64,000 nucleotides of DNA from JAZUCL01 sp045639125 (GCA_045639125.1 JAZUCL010000014.1:62001-126000), one strand, 5' to 3'; shown: positions 24,613 through 34,651, numbered from the stretch's first letter. Notes: generated from the sequence alone by a model not told the origin. Translations and numbers: made by a program.

Positions 24613-27600
24613 TTACTCAGCGTCATAAAGTTTAGCAAGACGCTCAAGTTTCTTCCACTTGTCAGCAGCAGCCTTCTGTGCATTGTTAAACAGATTTTCA
24701 GCAATTTCAGGGAACTGCAACTTCAACGCACTGTAACGTGTTTCCTTGGAGATGAAGTCCACGTATGCAGCAGTAGGAGCCTTAGAGTCAAGTTGGAATG
24801 GGTTCTTTCCTGCGTCCTTAAGACGAGGATCGAAACGGAACAGATGCCAGTAGCCAGCCTCAACAGCAGCCTTAACCTCTGCCTGAGAGTTACCCATGCC
24901 ACCCTTAAGACCGTGGTTGATACAAGGAGCGTATGCAACTACGAGAGAAGGACCGTTGTAACTTTCAGCCTCTACGATAGCCTTAACAGCCTGATTGTAG
25001 TTTGCACCAAGACCAATCTGTGCTGTGTATACATAACCGTAGGACATTGCAATCTCGCAAAGGTTCTTCTTAGCAATCTTCTTACCGGATGCTGCAAACT
25101 GTGCAACCTGACCGATTTGTGAGGACTTGGAAGCCTGTCCACCTGTGTTAGAGTAAACTTCTGTATCGAATACAAGGATATTTACGTCATCGCCGGAAGC
25201 AAGAACGTGGTCAAGACCGCCAAAACCGATGTCGTATGCCCAACCGTCGCCGCCGAAGATCCAGAAGGACTTCTTAACGAGGAGGTCTTCATTTTCCTTG
25301 ATGAACTTAACGTTATCGCAGCAGCAACCAACCTTAGCGATTGCAGCCTTAACAGCCTCAGCAGCGTCCTTAGAAAGTTTAGCCTCATTCATTCCCTTGA
25401 GCCAGTTTTCGCAAGCAGCCTTAAGGTCTGCGTCCTTACCGTTGGCAACAATATCTTCCATAACTGCAGCGAGTTTCTTTCTACGCTGAGTAACTGCAAG
25501 ATACATACCGTAACCAAACTCTGCGTTATCCTCGAACAGAGAGTTAGCCCAAGCAGGACCATGTCCCTTCTTGTTTACGGTGTAAGGAGTAGAGGGAGCA
25601 GAACCGCCCCAGATAGAAGAACAGCCGGTAGCATTTGCAATGAACATTCTGTCACCGAAGAGTTGAGTAACGAGTTTAGCGTAAGCAGGCTCACCACAAC
25701 CGGCACAAGCACCGGAGAATTCAAGAAGTGACTGCTTAAACTGTGATCCCTTAACAGATTCAACTGCGAAGGGAAGTTCCTTCTCGGATACAGACCCAAA
25801 TGCGTAATCATAGCACTCCTGTTCAGCGTAGTTTTCCTCAAGAGGCTTCATAACGAGAGCCTTTTCCTTAGCAGGACAGATGTTAGCACAAAGGCCGCAA
25901 CCCATACAGTCAAGTACGGAAACTGCTATTGCAAACTTATACTCTTCGCAACCCTTACCGTTCATCTTAGTCATCTTCATACCCTCGGGAGCATTAGCCT
26001 GCTCGGAAGCGTTAAGAGCATAAGGACGGATTACAGCGTGGGGACATACGAGAGAACACTGGTTACACTGGATACAGTTTTCAGGAATCCAAACAGGAAC
26101 GTCAACTGCGATACCACGCTTCTCGTGTGCAGCAGAACCCTGTGGGAATGTACCGTCAGCCATATCAGCGAATGTGGATACAGGAAGACGATCGCCCAAG
26201 TGACTGCTTACAGGATTCAAGATGTTCTTAATGAACTTGTCCATTTCAGGACGGTCGGAATTATCATACTTTCTTTCAGCCTTTTCAGCATCAACAGCGT
26301 TTGCCCAATCAGCAGGAACGTCAATTACGTTTACATTTGCAATGCCTGCATCAACAGCAGCATAGTTCATGTTAACGATCTTCTCGCCCTTCTTGCCATA
26401 GGAAATCTGAATGAACTTCTTCATAGATTCAACAGCCTGCTCAAGAGGAACGATACCTGTAATCTTGAAGAATGCAGCCTGAAGAATTGTATTGATACGG
26501 CCACCAAGACCGATTTCACGGCCAAGACCAATACCGTCAATAGTGTAAAGTTTGATGTTGTTTTTAGCGATATACTGCTTCATAGCAGCAGGAAGATTCT
26601 TGGAAAGTTCCTCAACGCCCCAGTGGGTGTTGAGAAGGAAACTACCGCCCGGCTTAACGTCCTGTACCATTTCATACTTGTTAACGTAAGCAGGATTGTG
26701 ACATGCTACGAAGTCAGCCGCACTTACGTAGTAGGTAGACTTGATAGGCTCGTCACCGAAACGAAGGTGGGAAATAGTAATACCGCCGGACTTCTTGGAG
26801 TCGTACTCAAAGTAAGCCTGAGCGTACTTCTTAACCTCACCGATAATCTTGATGGAGTTTTTGTTAGCACCAACAGTACCGTCAGAGCCAAGACCCCAGA
26901 ACTTACAAGATACGATAGCAGGAGAAGTAACGTTGATGTTCTTTGTAAGAGGAAGGGAAAGGTTTGTAACGTCATCGTCGATACCGATGGTGAAGATCTT
27001 CTTCATGTTGTCGGACTTAAGGTTGTCGTAAACAGCGAAGATGCAAGCAGGAGTGGTATCCTTGGAACCGAGACCGTAACGACCGCCGCAGATCTTGATA
27101 TTCTTGTCAGAACCTGCAATAGCAGTAACTACGTCCTGGTACAAAGGCTCTCCCTGAGCACCGGGTTCCTTTGTTCTGTCCAAAACTGCAATAGTCTTAC
27201 AAGTAGCAGGGATAGCAGCAAGGAACTTCTCAGTAACGAATGGACGATAAAGTCTTACCTTGATAAGACCAACCTTCTCACCGTTAGCGTTAAGGTAATC
27301 AATAACTTCCTCTGCACAGTCACATACGCTACCCATAGCAACGATTACGTGTTCTGCATCTGGAGCACCGTAGTAGTTAAACAACTGATAGTTTGTGCCA
27401 ATCTTAGCGTTAACCTTGCCCATATACTCCTCAACTACTGCAGGGAGTGCATCGTAGTATTTGTTACAAGCCTCACGATGCTGGAAGAAAATATCGCCGT
27501 TTTCTGCAGTACCACGAAGTACAGGATGCTCAGGATTAAGGCTTCTTTCACGGAATGCCTTTACAGCGTCCATATCTATCATTTCAGCAAGGTCCTTGTA

Positions 27601-28161
27601 GTCCCAAACCTCAATGTTCTGCATTTCGTGGGAGGTGCGGAAACCGTCAAAGAAATGAAGGAAAGGAACACGTCCCTTAATAGCGGAAAGGTGTGCAACA
27701 GCAGCAAGGTCCATAACTTCCTGTGGGTTTGTAGCCGCAAGAAGTGCAAAACCTGTCTGACGGCAAGCCATAACGTCAGAATGGTCGCCAAAGATGTTAA
27801 GTGCATGAGATGCTACACAACGTGCGGAAACGTGAATAACACCTGGAAGAAGTTCACCTGCAATCTTGTACATATTGGGAATCATAAGAAGCAGACCCTG
27901 TGATGCTGTGAATGTTGTAGTAAGTGCACCTGCTGCCAAAGAACCATGTACAACACCTGCCGCACCAGCCTCGGACTGCATCTCGGTAACCTGTACGGGC
28001 TGTCCGAAGATATTCTTTGTGCCGGTTGCTGCCCATTTATCGGAAAGTTCCGCCATTACGGAAGATGGTGTAATTGGGTAAATTCCGGCTACGTCGGTAT
28101 ACGCATACGCAACGTGTGCTGCGGCTGTGTTACCGTCCATGGTTTTCATCTTTCTTGCCAT
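24613..28161 (-). CDS. nifJ: Pyruvate:ferredoxin (flavodoxin) oxidoreductase, single chain
   Basis: 1182-residue homodimer-type PFOR; pyruvate plus CoA to acetyl-CoA, CO2 and reduced ferredoxin. Domain order is as expected: N-terminal domain I (YPITPSSVMAE), domain II, gamma domain (HLRFGDEPIKSTYYV), 2[4Fe-4S] insert (CIQCNQCSLVCPH and CMGCGLCANICPAK), then the TPP domain (CAGCGEP, GGDGWAYDIGFGGLDH, NTGGQASKSS). Cysteines of all three clusters are present. Codon use suggests high expression. It supplies acetyl-CoA and reduced ferredoxin next to acetate kinase encoded about 3 kb away. Confidence 0.97.
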   Translation of the reverse strand: MARKMKTMDGNTAAAHVAYAYTDVAGIYPITPSSVMAELSDKWAATGTKNIFGQPVQVTEMQSEAGAAGVVHGSLAAGALTTTFTASQGLLLMIPNMYKIAGELLPGVIHVSARCVASHALNIFGDHSDVMACRQTGFALLAATNPQEVMDLAAVAHLSAIKGRVPFLHFFDGFRTSHEMQNIEVWDYKDLAEMIDMDAVKAFRERSLNPEHPVLRGTAENGDIFFQHREACNKYYDALPAVVEEYMGKVNAKIGTNYQLFNYYGAPDAEHVIVAMGSVCDCAEEVIDYLNANGEKVGLIKVRLYRPFVTEKFLAAIPATCKTIAVLDRTKEPGAQGEPLYQDVVTAIAGSDKNIKICGGRYGLGSKDTTPACIFAVYDNLKSDNMKKIFTIGIDDDVTNLSLPLTKNINVTSPAIVSCKFWGLGSDGTVGANKNSIKIIGEVKKYAQAYFEYDSKKSGGITISHLRFGDEPIKSTYYVSAADFVACHNPAYVNKYEMVQDVKPGGSFLLNTHWGVEELSKNLPAAMKQYIAKNNIKLYTIDGIGLGREIGLGGRINTILQAAFFKITGIVPLEQAVESMKKFIQISYGKKGEKIVNMNYAAVDAGIANVNVIDVPADWANAVDAEKAERKYDNSDRPEMDKFIKNILNPVSSHLGDRLPVSTFADMADGTFPQGSAAHEKRGIAVDVPVWIPENCIQCNQCSLVCPHAVIRPYALNASEQANAPEGMKMTKMNGKGCEEYKFAIAVSVLDCMGCGLCANICPAKEKALVMKPLEENYAEQECYDYAFGSVSEKELPFAVESVKGSQFKQSLLEFSGACAGCGEPAYAKLVTQLFGDRMFIANATGCSSIWGGSAPSTPYTVNKKGHGPAWANSLFEDNAEFGYGMYLAVTQRRKKLAAVMEDIVANGKDADLKAACENWLKGMNEAKLSKDAAEAVKAAIAKVGCCCDNVKFIKENEDLLVKKSFWIFGGDGWAYDIGFGGLDHVLASGDDVNILVFDTEVYSNTGGQASKSSQIGQVAQFAASGKKIAKKNLCEIAMSYGYVYTAQIGLGANYNQAVKAIVEAESYNGPSLVVAYAPCINHGLKGGMGNSQAEVKAAVEAGYWHLFRFDPRLKDAGKNPFQLDSKAPTAAYVDFISKETRYSALKLQFPEIAENLFNNAQKAAADKWKKLERLAKLYDAE

Positions 28162-28214
28162 GATGATCCTCCTTGAATATTTTAATAATAGGTATACTAT
28201 TTACTATCCAATAA

Positions 28215-28243
28215 ATTTTATCACTATTTTCGTTTTATGTAAA
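28215..28243 (-). promoter_or_regulatory. Sigma-A promoter of nifJ
   Basis: Minus-strand TTTACA (28238-28243), 17-base spacer, TAAAAT (28215-28220), about 55 bases before the start codon. Confidence 0.5.
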
Positions 28244-28300
28244 GGGTACAAATGCAAATTTCCAAGGTTTTTTTCAATTCTTTTCACAGCAATATGCCAA

Positions 28301-28342
28301 AAAACAGGTATGGTACATAATTTTACGTACCATACCTGTTTT
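28301..28342 (-). terminator. Terminator of the lipoprotein pair
   Basis: Perfect 16-bp stem AAAACAGGTATGGTAC/GTACCATACCTGTTTT with a 10-base loop, flanked by A and T runs. Confidence 0.88.
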
Positions 28343-28364
28343 TTACTTGAAATTTTTCACTTAA

Positions 28365-30029
28365 TCAGGAAAACATTGTCAAATTATTATACCCTATATT
28401 TTCGTATCTGATATATCCTGTCAATGTATAATTATCCTCGTACATTTTACCAAGCACTCCGTTAGGGGACAGATTGATTGTAAATGAGAAACCTTGTCTG
28501 TCTGGAGTAAGACAAATCATATCGTTTGGTATGGGACGCACCGGGGATTGAGGGTCAGTATCTATGAGTACAGATGTGCTTTTTATATAGTCAAACACTT
28601 TCGCAAGATGTGTCTGACTTCTAAAGTATTTGTCAAGCATGTCAACATAGTTGTAGCCGTTTTTGAAGTAATCTTCAATAGAGGCGGGACGATCCTCCTT
28701 TATATTATAGCAAAACGTATGTTGTACAAATTTCCCCGACTTATCGTTTGCAAATCCTGTGTAACTTTCCCCTATTGTCAATATGGCATAATCGCCGATT
28801 AGACGTGAAGATGTGTTGACTTCATAGGTACGACAAGCATCACTCGGACTATTCTTTATATCAGTGTCCGCCACAACTTTGAAGTTTGCAACTGACAGTA
28901 CATTCTGTCTTTTGAAGTTTGAAAATGCTGTTTTTGCATTTTCCGGAATTTCCTGTGTTTCATGGCTTAAAATGTTGTAGAAATACTTTTCAGGTTGAGA
29001 AAAATCCTCCACAAGAGAAGATGAATCTGTGTAGCCGTCAATACCTGTCAGTACATACTTCTTTTCATCTTCATAAAGTGACTTTTTAGTATCGTACCTG
29101 TCAAAAATCGCAAGACAATCAGACAGTTCGTAAAGAGGAATCACTATGCCATACTGTGCGTCATTTATTCCAAACTCGTGATTTTCAAAGTCTAAAATAA
29201 GCACTAAATGGTCACTCGTCAGATAAAATGGTTGGTCGTTACGAATACCTGAGAAAGGTGCAAGCATAGTGAATGTACCGCTATAATTTTGCTCCGATTC
29301 ACCTGCATTTTCAAGAATGTGCTCTCTGACAATTTCGTTAAGTCGTGCCTTGTAGTCGTATCCGTCTACAAATACGGCAGATAGTGGCACAAGGTCACCT
29401 GTATTCAAGTCAAACACCATGTACGTACTTGCGTGTACCCAACTTATATTATCCTCTCCAAGTGTCTCAAATCGAAGTCGTCTTGAAATTTCAAACGATA
29501 CAACGTTGTTGATTACGCCAAATTGGTAAACGTCAACATACTCATCGACAGTCGTCATGGCATCGTATTTCGCCTTTCCACGCATATCGGGACAGCCTGT
29601 ACCCACAACGGCAAGTGCCTCTTTAGTAATACGCTCGATAATTCGGTCGGATACGTCTTTATCTGCCACAATATACGGTGTTTCTCTGCTTTCGCTAAAT
29701 GGCAAATACAGCGTTACTTCGTGGGGCAGTTGAGGTAATTTCGTATACTCTGTACTTTCGTAAAGTATATTGGTTGTGTGGTAGTTAGATGGAAATGAAG
29801 GCTCGGTTATCTCTTTTCCATACGAGTAGTCATATTTCTCCCCTGATGCCATCTGCCTATATGGAAATCTTTCGATTGGTTCACTTTCTCCGCCATTAGA
29901 TTCATCTGTTTGTTTAATAAGTGGAGATGCAGTGGTAGAAGACGCCACATCTGACGGCGTTGTACAGCCGACAAGTAGTGCAAGGCTAAGGCAAAGTGAT
30001 ATGAATTTTAACTTATCGAAGCGGTACAT
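28365..30029 (-). CDS. Lipoprotein with DUF3298/RsiV-like domain
   Basis: 554 residues. A lipobox signal (LCLSLALLVGC) anchors it outside the membrane, and a Ser/Thr-rich linker follows. The middle part resembles the DUF4163/DUF3298 (RsiV-like) fold: FDLNTGDLVPLSAVFVDGYD and FYLTSDHLVLILDFENHEFG, followed by YGIVIPLYEL. A second domain of about 200 residues is not recognised. GGAGG lies 6 bases before MYRFDKL, and the gene overlaps the end of the phosphate-binding-like gene by 17 bases, so the two are translationally coupled. Its partner or ligand is unknown. Confidence 0.7.
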   Translation of the reverse strand: MYRFDKLKFISLCLSLALLVGCTTPSDVASSTTASPLIKQTDESNGGESEPIERFPYRQMASGEKYDYSYGKEITEPSFPSNYHTTNILYESTEYTKLPQLPHEVTLYLPFSESRETPYIVADKDVSDRIIERITKEALAVVGTGCPDMRGKAKYDAMTTVDEYVDVYQFGVINNVVSFEISRRLRFETLGEDNISWVHASTYMVFDLNTGDLVPLSAVFVDGYDYKARLNEIVREHILENAGESEQNYSGTFTMLAPFSGIRNDQPFYLTSDHLVLILDFENHEFGINDAQYGIVIPLYELSDCLAIFDRYDTKKSLYEDEKKYVLTGIDGYTDSSSLVEDFSQPEKYFYNILSHETQEIPENAKTAFSNFKRQNVLSVANFKVVADTDIKNSPSDACRTYEVNTSSRLIGDYAILTIGESYTGFANDKSGKFVQHTFCYNIKEDRPASIEDYFKNGYNYVDMLDKYFRSQTHLAKVFDYIKSTSVLIDTDPQSPVRPIPNDMICLTPDRQGFSFTINLSPNGVLGKMYEDNYTLTGYIRYENIGYNNLTMFS

Positions 30030-30945
30030 AACCTGCCTCCTTTGCCACAAATTGTCCCTCGTCTGACAAAATAAAGTCGAGCAATTTACGTTGTGGACTA
30101 TCCTTTGCAGATGCCTTGTTAATCACGGCATAGTATGCAGTACAGTATGGATATGTACCGTTTGAAATTGTCGTGTTGTTAGGTTCTACGCCGTTTACTT
30201 TCACATACTTTGTCGTGTCACGGCTATACATTGCCTCGGCATAGTAGTAATAGGAATATCCAATAGCATTTTCACCGTTGTCGTAACTTGCAATGGTTTC
30301 AATCAAGTCGCCCATACCGCCAATTTGCATATCTATAGGAGCGTCCATAATTTCCTTACCATTCATTACAAGTGCAAGCATACCTGATTGTGAACCTGAA
30401 TTTACGGGGCGTTGGTACGGAATTATCGGTGCTTGATTTCCGCCAAATCTCGACCAGTCAGTATAGTATCCTCCGTAAATCATCTGTATTTCTTCCGATG
30501 TAAGTGTGTCAACAGGGTTTTTCGTGTTGAGTAAAAATACAAACGCATCTTTCACAACAGGTACTATTTCAAGTTCTATTCCTGCATCCTTTGCCATTTG
30601 CATTTCCTCTGCTGACGGATATGTAACGAAAATAATGTCTGACTTACCCTCTATCAAATTGACATAGGCGTTGTGTGTCTTGTTATGGAGTACGTTTTTC
30701 CGTGCCTCGTCCATATCGACTCCGCAAGTTACGGAATAAACGTATTCAGAAAGGGGTATCGTTACTGTTGAGCCGTCAACTCTCGGATACTCATCTTGTG
30801 TCAAACAAGGTGCGATATCAGAAAGTGTCAGTGTGTCTTGTTGTACAGGCGGTGTGTTCATTTCGTCTTGCGGTGTGTCTACAGCACAACCTACAAGAGA
30901 TAAAAGCATTGCACCTGCAAGAATAATACTGCCTATTCTTTTCAT
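30013..30945 (-). CDS. PstS-like substrate-binding lipoprotein
   Basis: 310 residues. The lipoprotein signal ends LLSLVGC. The mature part is a type 2 periplasmic-binding fold like PstS: YPRVDGSTVTIPLSEYVY near the N-terminus, SDIIFVTYPSAEEM, NPVDTLTSEEIQMIYGG and RPVNSGSQSGML. The serine and arginine residues of a phosphate site (DGS, GSQSG) are present, but no pst permease genes lie nearby, so it may be a sensor or a different anion binder. The start at MKRIGSII follows AAAGGAG. Confidence 0.8.
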   Translation of the reverse strand: MKRIGSIILAGAMLLSLVGCAVDTPQDEMNTPPVQQDTLTLSDIAPCLTQDEYPRVDGSTVTIPLSEYVYSVTCGVDMDEARKNVLHNKTHNAYVNLIEGKSDIIFVTYPSAEEMQMAKDAGIELEIVPVVKDAFVFLLNTKNPVDTLTSEEIQMIYGGYYTDWSRFGGNQAPIIPYQRPVNSGSQSGMLALVMNGKEIMDAPIDMQIGGMGDLIETIASYDNGENAIGYSYYYYAEAMYSRDTTKYVKVNGVEPNNTTISNGTYPYCTAYYAVINKASAKDSPQRKLLDFILSDEGQFVAKEAGYVPLR

Positions 30946-30965
30946 AATTGTCGCTCCTTTATTAA

Positions 30966-30999
30966 AAAAATACGGGGAATGAAAAGAATCCATTCCCCG
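30966..30999 (-). terminator. Terminator of ackA
   Basis: Stem CGGGGAATG/CATTCCCCG with a 9-base loop and a T-run of seven on the minus strand. Confidence 0.88.
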
Positions 31000-31022
31000 A
31001 TAAACGATAGCCCTAAAACGAA

Positions 31023-32219
31023 TTACTTGTTTGCAACAAGTTCCATTGTATCCATTGCAATCATAAGTTCCTCGTTGGTGGGGATAATCAGCGTTTTTAC
31101 GGTTGAGCCCTCGGCGGAAATATCTCTTTCTACGCCACGGCACTGATTCTTTTCTTCATCTACGCCCATTCCCATGAATTTGAGAGCATTGGATACATTA
31201 GCACGTAACTCCTTGGTGTTCTCACCGATACCTGCTGTAAATACAACTGCGTCTACACCGCCCATTGCTGCTGCGTAAGAGCCAATATACTTGGTTACTT
31301 GATAATCAAGCATATCTCTTGCAAGAATTGCCTTCTCGTCGCCGTTGTCTGCTGCTGCGTATACGTCACGCAAGTCACTTGACAGACCGGTTACGCCCAA
31401 GAAACCTGACTTCTTGTTGAGCATGGTAACAGCATCTTCTGCACTCATGCCGGTTTTCTCGCAAATAAAGCCGATAATTGCAGGGTCAATAGTTCCGCTT
31501 CTCGTACCCATGATAAGACCGTCAAGAGGGGTAAAGCCCATTGTCGTATCAAAGCACTTACCGCCCTTGACAGCAGCGATTGATGAGCCGTTACCCAAGT
31601 GGCAGGTAATCAAGTTGAGTTCTTCCGGTTTCTTGCCTAAAAACTCTGCTGTACGAGCCGCTACATAGCGGTGAGATGTACCGTGGAAGCCGTATTTACG
31701 AACACCGTACTTCTCATAGTATTCATAGGGAAGAGCATACATATAGGATTTTTCAGGCATTGTCTGATGGAATGCCGTATCGAATACCGCAACCTGCGGT
31801 ACGCCGGGCATTACCTTTTCACAAGCGTCAATGCCCATAAGGTTTGCTGGGTTGTGAAGTGGTCCAAGTGGGATACACTCAACAATCGCCTCTTTAACCT
31901 TGTCGTTAATGATAACGCTTTCAGAGAACTTTGAGCCGCCGTGAAGTACACGGTGTCCAACTGCAGAGATTTCTGACAAACTTCCTACTACACCGTGTTC
32001 GGAAGATGTCAATGCTTCAATTACAGATGCAATAGCCTCTGAATGAGTGGGCATTGCAATCTCTTTTTGGAAGTCCTCCTTACCGGGAACTTTGTGAGTC
32101 AGTTTTCCGTCAATGCCGATACGCTCACAAAGACCTTTTGCAAGTACAGAGCGGTTTTCCATTTCAAAAAGTTGATACTTTAAGGACGAACTTCCTGCGT
32201 TGATTACGAGAATGTACAT
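31023..32219 (-). CDS. ackA: Acetate kinase
   Basis: Acetyl phosphate plus ADP to acetate plus ATP, the energy-yielding end of acetate fermentation. 398 residues. INAGSSSLKYQLF (6-18), VLHGGSKF, FDTAFHQTMP, GFHGTSHRYV, CHLGNGSSI, GTRSGTIDP and FTAGIGEN are all intact. No pta gene is adjacent in the window. It is divergent from tmcAL, whose enzyme uses acetate. Confidence 0.97.
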   Translation of the reverse strand: MYILVINAGSSSLKYQLFEMENRSVLAKGLCERIGIDGKLTHKVPGKEDFQKEIAMPTHSEAIASVIEALTSSEHGVVGSLSEISAVGHRVLHGGSKFSESVIINDKVKEAIVECIPLGPLHNPANLMGIDACEKVMPGVPQVAVFDTAFHQTMPEKSYMYALPYEYYEKYGVRKYGFHGTSHRYVAARTAEFLGKKPEELNLITCHLGNGSSIAAVKGGKCFDTTMGFTPLDGLIMGTRSGTIDPAIIGFICEKTGMSAEDAVTMLNKKSGFLGVTGLSSDLRDVYAAADNGDEKAILARDMLDYQVTKYIGSYAAAMGGVDAVVFTAGIGENTKELRANVSNALKFMGMGVDEEKNQCRGVERDISAEGSTVKTLIIPTNEELMIAMDTMELVANK

Positions 32220-32244
32220 GGTTTTTCCCTCCGTTATAGAAATG

Positions 32245-32273
32245 ATTTAATAATACTTGCCAAATTCAGTCAA
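32245..32273 (-). promoter_or_regulatory. Candidate promoter of ackA
   Basis: Minus-strand AGTCAA complement TTGACT (32268-32273), 17-base spacer, TTAAAT (32245-32250). The -35 is good and the -10 is weak. Confidence 0.35.
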
Positions 32274-32379
32274 AACCGTTACAATATAGGTAGACTGTAC
32301 AAATACTATTTTACACTATAACGAACAAATACACAACCATATTTTTCCCAAAAATCTTGTGAAAACAGGAGAATATTTA

Positions 32380-33609
32380 ATGAAAACCGCAGCAATTATT
32401 TGCGAATATAACCCATTTCACAACGGACACCGCCTCCACATAGAAAAAACGAGGGAAATTATCCGTGAAAAATTTAATGAGGACTCGGCAATTTTATGTG
32501 TTATGAGCGGCAATTTTGTACAGCGTGGCGATGTGGCTGTATGCGACAAATTCGCCCGCTCTGAAATGGCAGTGCGATGCGGTGCCGACTTGGTAATCGA
32601 ACTGCCCACCCCATACGCAATGGCAACCGCAGAGGTGTTTGCCTACGGTGCCGTTTCTCTTATTGTGGCCACTAATCTTTGCGATGTATTAAGTTTTGGC
32701 AGCGAATGTGGAGATATAGACTCAATAACCGCTACTGCAAAACTCCTTCGAAGCGATGAGTTTTCATCTGCCGTCAAAGAAGAACTGACAAAAGGTGTGT
32801 CCTTTGCATCTGCCCGTCAGCAGGCGGTAAAGAAACTTTCTCCAAGCCTCGAAAAAATACTTTCACAACCCAACAATACTCTCGGTGTTGAGTATTGTAA
32901 AGCACTTTTACGTCTTGGCAGTGACATTCAACCTGTTACCATACAAAGACTTGGTCAACGCCATGATGAGGAAAGTAACGAAAATAAAAATCTTTCCTGT
33001 GCAAGTGCTATTCGCAGTGCCATTTCAAATGGTAATTTAACCAACGCAAAATGTGCTATGCCTTGCGAAAGTTATGACGTACTTCAACGTGAGGTTGCCC
33101 GAGGCAACGCCCCTGTAACTGTCGAAAATTTGGAAAGAGCCATATTATCACATCTTCGCCGATTGACCCCAGATGATTTTTCCAAGTTGCCTGACGTGTC
33201 GGAGGGCCTTCACAATCGTCTGTATGACGCTTTGCAATGCACAACTTGCCTTGACGATGCCTGTGCCGTTGCAAAGACTAAGCGTTACTCATACGCTCGT
33301 ATACGCAGACTTTATATGTCGGCATTTTTAGGTATTTCCTCTGAATTGTACAATGGTATACCTTATGTCAGAGCACTTGCATTCTCCGATAAAGGAAGAA
33401 CGCTTCTAAAAAATATCCCGGAAAGCATTCCTATTATAACAAAAACTTCCTGTGTACATCAATTAGACGAACAAGCAAAGAAAATGTTTCAATTTGAATC
33501 TACTTGTACAGATATTTATTCTCTTGCCCGCCCCGCCTGCGATTTAAGACGTGCAGGAAGTGAGTGGACAACCTCTCCCCGCTACGTCATTCGACCTGAC
33601 AATTTATAA
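32380..33609 (+). CDS. tmcAL: tRNA(Met) cytidine acetate ligase
   Basis: Forms N4-acetylcytidine at the wobble base of elongator tRNA-Met using acetate and ATP (YlbM family). 409 residues. The nucleotidyltransferase opening IICEYNPFHNGHRLHIEK holds the HxGH motif. CVMSGNFVQRGD, CDKFARSEMA and NNTLGVEYCKAL are family signatures, and the helical C-terminal domain is complete. The ATG at MKTAAII has CAGGAG upstream; an earlier GTG was rejected. An elongator tRNA-Met, its expected substrate, lies at about 59.2 kb. Confidence 0.92.
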   Translation: MKTAAIICEYNPFHNGHRLHIEKTREIIREKFNEDSAILCVMSGNFVQRGDVAVCDKFARSEMAVRCGADLVIELPTPYAMATAEVFAYGAVSLIVATNLCDVLSFGSECGDIDSITATAKLLRSDEFSSAVKEELTKGVSFASARQQAVKKLSPSLEKILSQPNNTLGVEYCKALLRLGSDIQPVTIQRLGQRHDEESNENKNLSCASAIRSAISNGNLTNAKCAMPCESYDVLQREVARGNAPVTVENLERAILSHLRRLTPDDFSKLPDVSEGLHNRLYDALQCTTCLDDACAVAKTKRYSYARIRRLYMSAFLGISSELYNGIPYVRALAFSDKGRTLLKNIPESIPIITKTSCVHQLDEQAKKMFQFESTCTDIYSLARPACDLRRAGSEWTTSPRYVIRPDNL

Positions 33610-33635
33610 ATTTTTCTGTAACTTTTGTAAATTCA

Positions 33636-33664
33636 TTGACTTTTCACCTAAAACTTGGGATAAT
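33636..33664 (+). promoter_or_regulatory. Sigma-A promoter of the mutarotase-like/ugtP unit
   Basis: TTGACT (33636-33641), 17-base spacer, GATAAT (33659-33664), 45 bases before the start. Confidence 0.6.
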
Positions 33665-33709
33665 AAGAATGTATACCCTTGCCTGTACCAATAATACGGA
33701 GGTGTCTTT

Positions 33710-34651
33710 ATGGCAGTTAAGATCTCAGAAATTAAATATAAAAATTTCGGACGCTGTATCCGCATCGAAAATGCTTTTGTAGAACTTATAGTCACAGTTG
33801 ACATCGGTCCACGTATCATTAGATATAGCATTAAGGGCGGAGATAACTTCTTCTTTGAGGATAAACAAAGAAAGATTAAACACGAGTCTAAAGATTTGTC
33901 TGACTATTACGGAAAGGGTTCATGTTGGTATATTTACGGCGGACATCGAATTTGGGTTTCACCTGAACGCCTGCCTCAAACCTACTTTCCCGACAACTCA
34001 CGTGTAGTTTATAATGTTGTCGGCGGTCGCACTGTCGTATTCACACCACCTCCACAGCGTCAAAACGGCTTACAAGTTACTCTTGAAATCACCCTTGATG
34101 AGTATAGTTGCGATGTAACCGTTAAAAACAGCATTAAGAATATCGCAGACCATGCACAAAAATTTTCTGTATTGGCGTTGTCTGTACTCGCCCCGGGCGG
34201 TATAGAGATTGTACCGTTAAATGACTACGACTCTGGCCTTCTTAATAACAAGTCTTTTTCTTTATGGCCCTACGCTACATTATCTGACAAGCGTGTGGAA
34301 TTTTCCACTGATATGATGATGTTAAAGCAGGACAAAAAAGAAGATACTAATTTCAAAATCGGTTGTGACAACCGCAGAGGTTGGAGTGCATATATTCTCA
34401 AAGATGCCATGTTTGTCAAGAGGTTTGAATATATTGACGGTGCAATATATCCCGACAATGGTTCAAACTTTGAAACATACACTTGTCAACAGATGCTTGA
34501 AATGGAGTCTTTAAGCCCTCTCGTAAGTGTCGCACCAAACGACACACTTACTCATGTTGAGAAGTGGGAAATTATTGATGATGTTCGTGCACCTAAACTT
34601 GGCGACTTCTCTACGGTCGAATCTATAATTCGTAAGTATATCGGAAAATAA
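33710..34651 (+). CDS. Galactose mutarotase-like fold protein, function unknown
   Basis: 313 residues, beta-rich. GGDNFFFEDK, YGGHRIWVSPERLPQTYFPD, LEITLDEYSCDVTVKNSIKN and FSVLALSVLAPGG resemble the aldose 1-epimerase/glycoside-binding superfamily, notably the uncharacterised DUF4380-like group. The usual catalytic His/Glu pair of mutarotases cannot be assigned with confidence. It is followed 25 bases later by a UgtP-like glycolipid synthase, so it may act on or bind a sugar in lipid glycosylation. GGAGG lies 8 bases before the ATG. Confidence 0.6.
   Translation: MAVKISEIKYKNFGRCIRIENAFVELIVTVDIGPRIIRYSIKGGDNFFFEDKQRKIKHESKDLSDYYGKGSCWYIYGGHRIWVSPERLPQTYFPDNSRVVYNVVGGRTVVFTPPPQRQNGLQVTLEITLDEYSCDVTVKNSIKNIADHAQKFSVLALSVLAPGGIEIVPLNDYDSGLLNNKSFSLWPYATLSDKRVEFSTDMMMLKQDKKEDTNFKIGCDNRRGWSAYILKDAMFVKRFEYIDGAIYPDNGSNFETYTCQQMLEMESLSPLVSVAPNDTLTHVEKWEIIDDVRAPKLGDFSTVESIIRKYIGK

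Noticed and set aside
26038..27903. Long open frame (621 codons) on the plus strand
   Set aside because: It is antisense to the certain PFOR gene; its composition is a shadow of that gene's codon bias, and it has no ribosome site or family resemblance.
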